Position numbers and translations under genes: made by a program. Shown piece after piece: positions 14,414-19,714 of a DNA stretch of 26,550 bases (its first letter is position 1; each line of letters opens with the position of its first letter). The DNA comes from a virus, in the IMG/VR virus record IMGVR_UViG_3300021963_000560, positions 1-26,550 of that record. One strand, written 5' to 3'. The notes under the pieces are model-generated. The model had not been told where the DNA came from. It made no database searches and was given only the letters and a program-made list of their open reading frames with translations.

Positions 14414-14595
14414 TTCTTAATCCTTTTGTTTAAGAAAAGTTTTGGGTAGGCTAACTTGATTGACGCAGGGATGCCTCTGGTCATCCAGTTATGCACTCGC
14501 TGCTTAGAGATTTGTAGCTTCTTAGAAATGTAAGAAGTACCACCTAGAGCCTGTATAAGTTCTTGGTCAAATTGGATTTGTTCTTGTTTGGTCAT
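14410..14595 (-). CDS. Cro/YdaS-like helix-turn-helix repressor
   Basis: This encodes 61 residues from ATG 14595 (MTKQEQIQFDQELIQALGGT). The helix-turn-helix spans about residues 19-37 (TSYISKKLQISKQRVHNWMT), followed by RGIPASIKLAYPKLF, the typical Cro/YdaS pattern. It heads the leftward early operon. There is no Shine-Dalgarno sequence, and the TATGAT box ends 7 bases before the A of ATG, so the message is probably leaderless, as for lambda cI from PRM. The likely targets are the TAAACA-n3-TGTTTA sites at 14627, 14649 and 10792. It could act as lysogenic repressor or early switch; no partner repressor or integrase is in the window. Confidence 0.85.
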   Translation of the reverse strand: MTKQEQIQFDQELIQALGGTSYISKKLQISKQRVHNWMTRGIPASIKLAYPKLFLNKRIKK

Positions 14596-14601
14596 GGTTG
14601 C

Positions 14602-14630
14602 ATCATAACAACAGAATTCATAAAAGTAAA
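14602..14630 (-). promoter_or_regulatory. Promoter of the Cro-like gene (leaderless)
   Basis: Read leftward: TTTACT (14630-14625), a 17-base spacer, TATGAT (14607-14602), six bases, then ATG at 14595. The predicted transcription start is at or next to the A of the start codon. The -35 overlaps the weak operator at 14627-14641, which suggests autoregulation. Confidence 0.6.
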
Positions 14631-14641
14631 CTATTTGTGAA
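14627..14641. promoter_or_regulatory. Degenerate second operator site
   Basis: TAAACT-ATT-TGTGAA matches the TAAACA-n3-TGTTTA consensus at 5 of 6 bases in the left arm and 4 of 6 in the right. Its centre (14634) is 22 bp from that of the stronger site (14656), about two helical turns, as with neighbouring lambda operators. It overlaps the leftward -35. Confidence 0.45.
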
Positions 14642-14648
14642 AATATTT

Positions 14649-14676
14649 TAAACAAAGTGTTTTTCTTTGCTATACT
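14649..14676 (+). promoter_or_regulatory. Operator palindrome plus extended -10 promoter, copy 2 (rightward)
   Basis: TAAACA-AAG-TGTTTT (14649-14663) is followed after 7 bases by TGC-TATACT (-10 at 14671-14676, extended -10). TAAACA also serves as a weak -35 with a 16-base spacer. The 47-base leader to ATG 14724 resembles that of copy 1 (CTATAC...TCAGCCCA...TTAAGGAAATCAA). Confidence 0.7.
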
Positions 14677-14723
14677 GCACTCAGCCCATAACAAAACGTA
14701 AGTGGGTAATTAAGGAAATCAAG

Positions 14724-14945
14724 ATGACTAAGTTATTTAACGCAGACTGCTACTTTAAAGAAGAACAATACAACCCAAGAATTCGGGCTACTGTTCCTCC
14801 AGCTTGGGTAGTTGAGTTTGATTGTGCTTTGCCAAATACAAATGTCCCACCTGTGTTCTTTGGACATTCTCGTAAAGAAGCAATCCAAAACGCAATTGAT
14901 TGCTTAAAGTCTATGGGTTTAACAGGACGTTTAATTTTAAACTAA
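14724..14945 (+). CDS. Small protein, first gene of regulatory module copy 2
   Basis: This encodes 73 residues starting MTKLFNADCYFKEEQ; TTAAGGAAATCAAG precedes ATG 14724. The centre and C-terminus have PPAWVVEF...PVFFGHSRKEAIQNAIDCL. The product of the leftward gene at 10730 shows the same W-x-V-E...F-G-x-x-x-x-E-A-x-x-x-A pattern; the copy here has a longer loop. It heads the rightward operon under the operator-controlled promoter and is probably among the first genes expressed. Function unknown. Confidence 0.8.
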   Translation: MTKLFNADCYFKEEQYNPRIRATVPPAWVVEFDCALPNTNVPPVFFGHSRKEAIQNAIDCLKSMGLTGRLILN

Positions 14946-14952
14946 ATCAACA

Positions 14953-14968
14953 GGGGGCTTAGTCCCCC
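14953..14968 (+). promoter_or_regulatory. Intergenic RNA hairpin, copy 2
   Basis: GGGGGCTTAGTCCCCC forms a five-base G/C stem with a six-base loop, flanked by AAATCAACA and AATTAAGGAG. There is no T run. It is the counterpart of 10537-10552 and could be a processing site or control translation of the next gene. Confidence 0.65.
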
Positions 14969-14984
14969 AATTAAGGAGAACCAA

Positions 14985-15077
14985 ATGAAAAGTAAGATTA
15001 TTCAGACGCTAGTTGAGTATGTGTTAGCCATCGTTATCTTTGGCGGTATTGGTGTACTACTGGCTTGGAGGGGTTGA
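14985..15077 (+). CDS. Single-span small membrane protein (30 aa)
   Basis: The product MKSKIIQTLVEYVLAIVIF, then GGIGVLLAWRG, has one hydrophobic segment (about residues 8-27) with basic ends. AAGGAG precedes ATG 14985 at good spacing. It follows the conserved hairpin and lies 2 bases before the next gene. Function unknown; small early membrane proteins can block superinfection or affect host envelope processes. Confidence 0.65.
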   Translation: MKSKIIQTLVEYVLAIVIFGGIGVLLAWRG

Positions 15078-15079
15078 AC

Positions 15080-15274
15080 ATGAATGAATCAGCATTTCCA
15101 ACTGGAACAGGTGTTACACCCTATAAATCAGGCATGACCTTGCGTGACTACTTTGCTGCTAAAGCAATGCAGGGATTAGTTGAAAACGCAAACTGGCGAG
15201 GTATGCCAGAAGATGCGTTAGCTAAAGAATCATACAAATTGGCAAACGAAATGCTAAAAGCGAGGGAAGTATGA
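15080..15274 (+). CDS. Conserved small phage protein (GMTLRDYFAAKAMQ family)
   Basis: This encodes 64 residues from ATG 15080 with GGAGGGG upstream. The signature KSGMTLRDYFAAKAMQGLV, followed by Ala-Lys-Glu-Ser-Tyr-Lys-Leu-Ala...Met-Leu-Lys-Ala-Arg, is very widespread in phages and prophages of Gram-negative hosts. No function is known to me. It overlaps the next gene by 4 bases (ATGA). Confidence 0.85.
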   Translation: MNESAFPTGTGVTPYKSGMTLRDYFAAKAMQGLVENANWRGMPEDALAKESYKLANEMLKAREV

Positions 15275-15426
15275 ATACACACTACCTAACCCATGTCCGT
15301 AAGATATTTCGCACTTACGATGCCCCTCCACAGGTCATTAGAAGCTACCAAAAGCAATGGGTGAAGTCAGTACGCCAGTTGGGTGATAAATGGCTTGTAG
15401 CAAAGCCTATCGAAAGAATCCAATGA
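15271..15426 (+). CDS. Conserved small basic phage protein
   Basis: This encodes 51 residues: MNTHYLTHVRKIFRTYDAP, then VIRSYQKQWVKSVRQLGDKW and LVAKPIERIQ. ATGA overlaps on both sides support it. The W-V-x-S-V-R-x-L-G-D-K-W-L pattern recurs in phage small proteins. Function unknown; the basic, aromatic composition could suit nucleic-acid binding. Confidence 0.75.
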   Translation: MNTHYLTHVRKIFRTYDAPPQVIRSYQKQWVKSVRQLGDKWLVAKPIERIQ

Positions 15427-15602
15427 TTACTAGACAAGATGCAATTAAAGACTTGTCACATGATGACTACTGCTGTTACTGCACAGAACCCAAGGGCGAC
15501 AAATATGTTTGCTGCTCAGAAAACCACTTCGTACCTTTCGAGGATTTATACGATGAAGACAAAGAAGCAATGATTGAAGAATATTTAAGTAAAGGAAATT
15601 AA
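15423..15602 (+). CDS. Small Cys-rich phage protein
   Basis: This encodes 59 residues from ATG 15423 (MITRQDAIKDLSHDDYCCYC); an in-frame ATG at 15390 lies inside the previous gene and is less likely. It has clustered Cys (CCYC and VCC) and an acidic FVPFEDLYDEDKEAMIEEYL C-terminus. A zinc site is possible. It precedes the ERF gene by one base. Confidence 0.75.
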   Translation: MITRQDAIKDLSHDDYCCYCTEPKGDKYVCCSENHFVPFEDLYDEDKEAMIEEYLSKGN

Positions 15603-15603
15603 A

Positions 15604-16212
15604 ATGGTACACAAGAAGTTAATGCAAGCACGAGTGGAATTACAAGCAATGCCACTCAAAAAGTCTGGTCACAACAAGTTTGCTGGCTATAACTACTTTG
15701 AGTTAGGAGACTTTCTCCCTCAAGTAAACTCAATCTTTAACCGCCTTGGTTTGTGCAGCGTAGTGTCGTTTGACGCTGAATATGCAAGCCTGACTATTAC
15801 TGATGTAGATGATGGCACAATGATTGTCATTACAAGCCCAATGGTTGAATCAAGCATGAAAGGCGCATCAGCCATCCAGTCCCTTGGTGGAATTCAGACT
15901 TATCAACGGAGATATTTATATTTATGCGCTACTGACCTCGTAGAAAACGATAGTTTTGATGCAGCAGCCCCTATCAAGGAAGAAAAGATAATCATCACAC
16001 CTACTCAGGGTGCAATGGATACCATTCCAGAAGACGAACAGAATTATCTCAGAGAGTTAGCAATGGAGTTAATTGCTATCTGTGAGAAAGAAGAACCTAA
16101 GACAGCTTGGGTCAAGTTGGAAGCAGAGAACTTAGATAGCGAACAGAAAGTTGCTCTATGGACTTTACTTCCTAGTAAAGTAAGAAGTGCGTTAAAGAAC
16201 GCTAAAGGATAA
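15604..16212 (+). CDS. erf: ERF-family single-strand annealing protein
   Basis: This encodes 202 residues. ERF proteins anneal complementary single strands, and in P22 allow genome circularisation and recombination. The hallmark segments are SGHNKFAGYNYFELGDFLPQ near residue 22, the central beta region and SAIQSLGGIQTYQRRYLYLC, followed by a DLVENDSFDA segment. The C-terminal third is acidic/helical and more divergent, as is usual. It is followed after 2 bases by an SSB-like gene, a typical recombination pairing. RusA and the HNH nuclease in the other operon would complete such a pathway. Confidence 0.9.
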   Translation: MVHKKLMQARVELQAMPLKKSGHNKFAGYNYFELGDFLPQVNSIFNRLGLCSVVSFDAEYASLTITDVDDGTMIVITSPMVESSMKGASAIQSLGGIQTYQRRYLYLCATDLVENDSFDAAAPIKEEKIIITPTQGAMDTIPEDEQNYLRELAMELIAICEKEEPKTAWVKLEAENLDSEQKVALWTLLPSKVRSALKNAKG

Positions 16213-16214
16213 AT

Positions 16215-16460
16215 ATGGAATACGATAATACTAACAGGGGTTCTTTGTTCAAGAACGATAGAAAAGATGATGCTAAGTTTCCAGACTACAAAGGGTCTGT
16301 AAACGTAGAGGGTGTGGAGTATTGGCTATCTGCTTGGATTAAACTAAGCAAAGACGGACAGAAGTTCATGTCCTTGTCTATCAAAAATAAGAACGCTGAT
16401 GCTTCTTTAAACAAGCCTAAAAAATCTAAACAAGAAGATGATTTAGACCTACCATTTTAA
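16215..16460 (+). CDS. SSB-like phage protein with acidic tail
   Basis: This encodes 81 residues. The pattern NRGSLFKNDRKDDAKFPDYK, followed by G-S-V-N-V-x-G-V-E-Y-W-L-S-A-W-I-K and KFMSLSIKNK, is seen in small phage proteins related to DUF736. The end, KQEDDLDLPF, resembles the acidic tip of bacterial SSB that recruits partner enzymes. With ERF directly upstream, single-strand binding is a reasonable inference. It is much shorter than classical SSB. Confidence 0.78.
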   Translation: MEYDNTNRGSLFKNDRKDDAKFPDYKGSVNVEGVEYWLSAWIKLSKDGQKFMSLSIKNKNADASLNKPKKSKQEDDLDLPF

Positions 16461-16466
16461 GTTAAC

Positions 16467-16522
16467 GAGGGGAGGGCTGTGCAAAGGATTTTCCTAGCTT
16501 GCAGACGAGCAGTCTTCCCCTC
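16467..16522 (+). ncRNA. Three-tier intergenic hairpin (structured RNA element)
   Basis: GAGGGGAGGGCTG (16467-16479) pairs with CAGTCTTCCCCTC (16510-16522), with GG/TC wobble-type positions in the middle. Inside, TGCAA (16480-16484) pairs with TTGCA (16499-16503), and AGGA with TCCT closes a TTT loop. No T run follows. The element ends 17 bases before the next ATG; AAAGGAGAAAG lies between. Confidence 0.6.
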
Positions 16523-16539
16523 ACCTAAAGGAGAAAGTA

Positions 16540-16860
16540 ATGGATTACAAGAAGTTATTTGACAGAGTGTTTCCTGACTTCCCAAGAGTGAGAAGCACAG
16601 ACCCACTAACATCATTTGAGGCAGCAGAGGCAATTAAGCCAGTTGTCTCTCAGCACCATCAAGTTATCCTAGAGTGCTTACAAAAGCATGGTTCTCTTGG
16701 TAAGGATGGCATAGCAGCATTGACTAACCTAGATGGTAATCAAGTCGCTAGACGCTTAAACGAAATGAAAGTCTTAGGACTTATTGAACTTACAGGTAAA
16801 ACAGTTAAATCTAACTCAGGACGCAATGAAAGAGAGTGGTCATGTCATACGCAGATGTAG
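16540..16860 (+). CDS. Winged-helix phage protein
   Basis: This encodes 106 residues from ATG 16540 with a strong AAAGGAG site. VRSTDPLTSFEAAEAIKPVV and a following Gln-His-His-Gln-Val-Ile-Leu introduce a helical region; then LGKDGIAALTNLDGNQVARR and LNEMKVLGLIELTGKTV form a winged helix-turn-helix with a wing (SNSGRNEREW). Proteins of this type are common in phage early operons and may bind DNA as regulators or replication aids. The 5' leader carries the three-tier hairpin, which could regulate it. Confidence 0.75.
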   Translation: MDYKKLFDRVFPDFPRVRSTDPLTSFEAAEAIKPVVSQHHQVILECLQKHGSLGKDGIAALTNLDGNQVARRLNEMKVLGLIELTGKTVKSNSGRNEREWSCHTQM

Positions 16861-17150
16861 AAATAAAAGTCATCCAATGGGGTGAAGCACGAGGAATCGT
16901 TCAGAATAGCACAGCAAAAGCCCAAGCATGGAAAACTGTTGAAGAAGTCAATGAATTGCTAGGTGCAATTGAAAATGGTAATCGTGCTGAAATGGCAGAC
17001 GCATACGGAGATATTCTTGTAACCCTAGTAATGGGTTGTGCTTGTGCTGATTTAGACCTTGTAGAGTGCTTTAAAGGCGCATACGAGGAGATTAAAAACA
17101 GAAAAGGTTATCTTAATGAAGATGGAGTTTTTGTCAAAGAATTAACTTAA
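16842..17150 (+). CDS. MazG-like nucleotide pyrophosphohydrolase
   Basis: This encodes 102 residues from ATG 16842 (MSYADVEIKVIQWGEARGIV); a GTG at 16836 is possible. Metal ligands of the all-alpha NTP-pyrophosphatase fold are visible: EEVNE (34-38) and EMADAYGD (50-57). Such enzymes cleave NTP or dNTP to the monophosphate; phage versions are proposed to adjust nucleotide pools or lower host alarmone. It starts 19 bases inside the previous gene. Its last 9 bases overlap the 3' end of the endolysin gene on the other strand. Confidence 0.85.
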   Translation: MSYADVEIKVIQWGEARGIVQNSTAKAQAWKTVEEVNELLGAIENGNRAEMADAYGDILVTLVMGCACADLDLVECFKGAYEEIKNRKGYLNEDGVFVKELT

Positions 17151-17645
17151 AAACAAAGCCACTTCTGCTTTTCTACGCTTTACCAACCCTGCTACTTCCT
17201 TACCACCTGCTTTAGTCCACATCATAAAAGCCTCGGCAGCACCCTCCCAATCACCCCTATTAACCTTCATGCGAATGGTTGACCTTTGGTAGTTACCTAA
17301 CCCAGCGTTGTAGGCAAAAGAGACAACAGCGTCGAATTTGCTTTGATGACTAGCAAGAGTAGGAGAAAGTCGAAGAACACCACGTTCAAAATTATCGATA
17401 TCCATCTTGAAAAGGTTGACCAGTTCCTCTTTTGACCATACACGATTGTCTTCTCCCTTGAGTTGATAATCAGACCTGATAAGCCCTGTATAACCCTCTT
17501 TACGGACGTTTGGGAGGGCTAATTGGTCTGCATACATAGCGTGACCCCACCCGACAGTCCAAATCGCAGCAGAGCACCGATAAGGCTTGTTCCTGTAGCC
17601 TTCAAAGAAGTGCATCAGGTGTTCACCCTTTTCGCTGATTTTCAT
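17142..17645 (-). CDS. Endolysin, GH24 muramidase (Glu-Cys-Thr triad)
   Basis: This encodes 167 residues, with no signal peptide. It hydrolyses the MurNAc-GlcNAc bond in peptidoglycan at the end of infection. The catalytic region FFEGYRNKPYRCSAAIWTVG gives Glu15, Cys24 and Thr30, that is E-8aa-C-5aa-T, the Cys variant of the T4-type E-D-T triad known from some lambdoid lysozymes. Later motifs FDAVVSFAYNAG and GLVKRRKAEVALFL are standard GH24. Its ATG overlaps the holin stop (ATGA). Without a signal it depends on the holin for release. Confidence 0.93.
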   Translation of the reverse strand: MKISEKGEHLMHFFEGYRNKPYRCSAAIWTVGWGHAMYADQLALPNVRKEGYTGLIRSDYQLKGEDNRVWSKEELVNLFKMDIDNFERGVLRLSPTLASHQSKFDAVVSFAYNAGLGNYQRSTIRMKVNRGDWEGAAEAFMMWTKAGGKEVAGLVKRRKAEVALFLS

Positions 17646-18145
17646 TTCTTAGACCAGCTTCTACTTCCAAACCAGAAGCCAATAATTGCGCCCAACATTG
17701 CCATCTCATCGCCTGAGAAAATAATGTCAGTAACTTGTATTAAGTCATCCATGCTTGTTACTAAACTAGGTCTTGAGTAAACGTAATAAGCTATCCATGC
17801 GTTAATAGCGCATAACTCTAGGATAAAGATGTAAGTCACAATAGGTCTTACAGTACCCACAAAGTTAACCACCCAAGTGCTTGCTTTTTCCATGATTTTC
17901 TCATCATGCGCCAAAGCAGCTTCTGTCATCTGGGCATCTGTTTGCATGGCAATCTGGTCTGTGCGAATCTCCTCCATGCGCTCTTGAGCCTTAAACCCTT
18001 GAGCCATCATCTGCAATTGAAGTTCTACTTGAACCCTAGCCAAAGCTAACTCATGCCTTTGGTCATCTTTGTTCTGGAAGAAGTCTAGTAGTTTAGGTAG
18101 TCCAGAAATTAGCAAACCACCAAGTGTAGAAAATAGAGATAACAT
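17642..18145 (-). CDS. Holin (3-TM, gene-transfer-agent type)
   Basis: This encodes 167 residues. There is an N-terminal apolar segment (MLSLFSTLGGLLISGLPKLL), a long charged coiled coil (about 25-85), then two membrane segments (VGTVRPIVTYIFILELCAIN and beyond; EMAMLGAIIGFWFGSRSW). This architecture matches the 3-TM holin family described for phage and GTA release. Holins time lysis by opening the inner membrane to the endolysin. It is directly upstream of the endolysin. The upstream 50-residue membrane protein overlaps its ATG (TAATG). Confidence 0.85.
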   Translation of the reverse strand: MLSLFSTLGGLLISGLPKLLDFFQNKDDQRHELALARVQVELQLQMMAQGFKAQERMEEIRTDQIAMQTDAQMTEAALAHDEKIMEKASTWVVNFVGTVRPIVTYIFILELCAINAWIAYYVYSRPSLVTSMDDLIQVTDIIFSGDEMAMLGAIIGFWFGSRSWSKK

Positions 18146-18297
18146 TATCCGAGTCCTATAAGTGAAAGTAATTTATCCATGATTTTGTTTGACAAAGAGT
18201 CTGGTAGGAACTGTAAAAACCCTAGCACATACCACGCCACCGCCCCACGAATCCACCATTTGAGCAGTTCATCAAAGGTTTTTTGATACTCATTCAT
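18145..18297 (-). CDS. Small membrane protein in lysis cassette (50 aa)
   Basis: The product MNEYQKTFDELLKWWIRGA, then a VAWYVLGFLQFLP segment and DKLLSLIGLG, has one apolar span (about 18-31) and a C-terminal amphipathic helix. Start and stop overlap both neighbours (ATGA and TAATG). It could be a second holin, an antiholin or a pinholin-like protein; no family is recognised. Confidence 0.7.
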   Translation of the reverse strand: MNEYQKTFDELLKWWIRGAVAWYVLGFLQFLPDSLSNKIMDKLLSLIGLG

Positions 18298-18794
18298 CGC
18301 CCACATCTGCGAGTTGTATCGCAGAATTCTTTTAATTCAATCAGACCTATAACAATCAAAAACAGCACAAAGATAACACCACCAACAGCTACACCAATCT
18401 CAAAGTCTCGCTGCTCTTTTTCTTTGCGCCTCTTTTCTTCTAACTTTTCATCCCTTGCAGCTATGGCATCATCCCTGTCCATCTCTGCTGCTCTAGCCTT
18501 GATTTTATTCCATACGTCCACGTTGCCTGTCTGCATATAGAGCATTTGAAGCTGGGATTCCAACTTAGCCGTATTCATCAAAGCATTTTCTATTTGCATT
18601 GCTATGGCGAAGTTACTCTTGTTGCCTGACCGCTTGGCTTGAACCATCGCCTTTGTAGCTTGGCTCTTGGCATCAAAGAGTCGCCCAACCATTACTCCAA
18701 GACCACCTAAATCCTTGGCAACGGCTTGCGCTTTCTTTACAAGATTGATGGCATTTTGTAAGCCATCCAATGCGTCTTCGGGGCTAAGTATCAT
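18294..18794 (-). CDS. Tail-anchored helical protein in lysis cassette
   Basis: This encodes 166 residues: MILSPEDALDGLQNAINLVK starts a long helical domain; residues about 107-133 are highly charged (RDEKLEEKRRKEKEQRDFE); then a single membrane span (GVAVGGVIFVLFLIVIGLI, about 134-152) and a short tail ENDING with Cys/Arg residues. Similar proteins are known to me from phage lysis or late regions, but without a function. The topology (cytoplasmic domain, C-terminal anchor) is opposite to that of an inner-membrane spanin. ATGA overlaps on both sides. Confidence 0.78.
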   Translation of the reverse strand: MILSPEDALDGLQNAINLVKKAQAVAKDLGGLGVMVGRLFDAKSQATKAMVQAKRSGNKSNFAIAMQIENALMNTAKLESQLQMLYMQTGNVDVWNKIKARAAEMDRDDAIAARDEKLEEKRRKEKEQRDFEIGVAVGGVIFVLFLIVIGLIELKEFCDTTRRCGR

Positions 18795-18943
18795 TTTTTC
18801 TCAACCTTTTGCCACTCAAGGCATACTACCTTTCGGTTGTAAACATCACCTGTCCATGCCCATCTGACACAACGATATTCAGTTTTTTCTTTACTAGATG
18901 CCACCAAGGTAAACAAGGTTGAAAGCACCAGTAGCCATTTCAC
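18791..18943 (-). CDS. Small exported Cys protein in lysis cassette
   Basis: This encodes 50 residues from GTG 18943, which overlaps the upstream stop (GTGA). The N-terminus MKWLLVLSTLFTLVASS reads as a signal peptide with a possible cleavage after Ala-Ser. The mature part, EKTEYRCVRWAWTGDVYNRK then VVCLEWQ, has two Cys that could form a disulfide in the periplasm. No lipobox Cys is seen, so it is not an obvious outer-membrane spanin. The RW-W-TGDVYNRKVVCLEW pattern recurs in phages. Function unknown. Confidence 0.75.
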   Translation of the reverse strand: MKWLLVLSTLFTLVASSKEKTEYRCVRWAWTGDVYNRKVVCLEWQKVEKK

Positions 18944-19032
18944 GTCATAGCCCAAACGATGATGTAAAAACACCAGACCACAGTAATGCAAAAAAGGACT
19001 GCGGTAGTAAAAGCCACAGCCCAATCGTTCAT
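18940..19032 (-). CDS. Tiny membrane protein in lysis cassette (30 aa)
   Basis: The product MNDWAVAFTTAVLFCITVV, then WCFYIIVWAMT, is almost entirely one membrane span. ATG 19032 overlaps the upstream stop (ATGA), and its stop overlaps the next GTG (GTGA). No ribosome site is obvious, so translation is probably coupled. Possibly an accessory holin or antiholin. Confidence 0.65.
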   Translation of the reverse strand: MNDWAVAFTTAVLFCITVVWCFYIIVWAMT

Positions 19033-19256
19033 TTTTTAATCCAAGTCTGCCAAACAGCACCAGCAGCCATGATTAGACCAGCCACCCACAGAATAGGCTT
19101 GGCAGCAGAAGCAACCCACCCCAAGACTTTAAAAGCCCCATCAAGAGCCTTCATAGCCTCTACAAGCCCACTTGTGTTCTTGTCGATGGAATCCACCTTA
19201 GTCTCAACAGCAATGAGCCTGTCGTAGATTTGCTTGTGGGTTACTTGGTCTTCCAT
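19029..19256 (-). CDS. XhlA/holin-like coiled-coil membrane protein
   Basis: This encodes 75 residues: an N-terminal coiled coil (IYDRLIAVETKVDSIDKNTS), then a C-terminal hydrophobic segment (about 44-70: FKVLGWVASAAKPILWVAGL then IMAAGAVW) and a basic end (WIKK). This layout is that of haemolysin XhlA-type phage proteins, which help holins. It follows a small acidic gene by 3 bases and overlaps the 30-residue gene. It may be a second holin. Confidence 0.75.
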   Translation of the reverse strand: MEDQVTHKQIYDRLIAVETKVDSIDKNTSGLVEAMKALDGAFKVLGWVASAAKPILWVAGLIMAAGAVWQTWIKK

Positions 19257-19259
19257 TAC

Positions 19260-19406
19260 TCACTCCGTTGGTGCGTCTTTAGGAACTTGCGCTTCAGCCT
19301 GTTCTTTGATTTTAAGAATCAGAGGCCACACGCCTGACTTGCTTGGCAATTCACCAAGAGTCTGCAATACAAAGTTAATCTCGTTAACGTCTAGTTCTAG
19401 CTTCAT
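19260..19406 (-). CDS. Conserved small phage protein (48 aa)
   Basis: The product MKLELDVNEINFVLQTLGE, then LPSKSGVWPLILKIKEQAEA, is a short helical protein of a type often encoded after phage tail fibre genes. ATG 19406 overlaps the upstream stop (ATGA). Function unknown; possibly a virion accessory. Confidence 0.8.
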   Translation of the reverse strand: MKLELDVNEINFVLQTLGELPSKSGVWPLILKIKEQAEAQVPKDAPTE

Positions 19407-19702
19407 GCTTGACCCCAAGGAGTCCCAGAAGCCGTTACTGGTGCTTTCTGCAAAGCAATCTGAGCCGCCAAAGCATCTTCTGTGGCTTGCTTATCAACAC
19501 CATTAGCCCATACCCAACCAAGGACTGTCTCTTGTGTCAGGTCTGCATAAGGCGTGTTGACTGTGCCATCTGCCCATGAGCAAGTTGAATAGATGGATGC
19601 TGTGTGTTCGCCATCTACTGCTGTGGCTTGCCAGTGAGCGGTAGTTACAAAACCATCTGCTGTTTTACGGTCAAGTTGTGAGATTGTCCAAGTGGTAGTC
19701 AT
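19403..19702 (-). CDS. Tail-fibre-associated small protein
   Basis: This encodes 99 residues: MTTTWTISQLDRKTADGFVT, then a beta-rich stretch (THWQATAVDGEHTASIYSTC-like) and a helical end, PYADLTQETVLGWVWANGVD followed by AALAAQIA-type repeats and GTPWGQA. AAAGGA precedes ATG 19702. Proteins with this pattern directly follow tail fibres in many phages. A role in fibre assembly or adhesion is plausible but not shown. Confidence 0.78.
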   Translation of the reverse strand: MTTTWTISQLDRKTADGFVTTAHWQATAVDGEHTASIYSTCSWADGTVNTPYADLTQETVLGWVWANGVDKQATEDALAAQIALQKAPVTASGTPWGQA

Positions 19703-19714
19703 GTTAGTTTTCCT

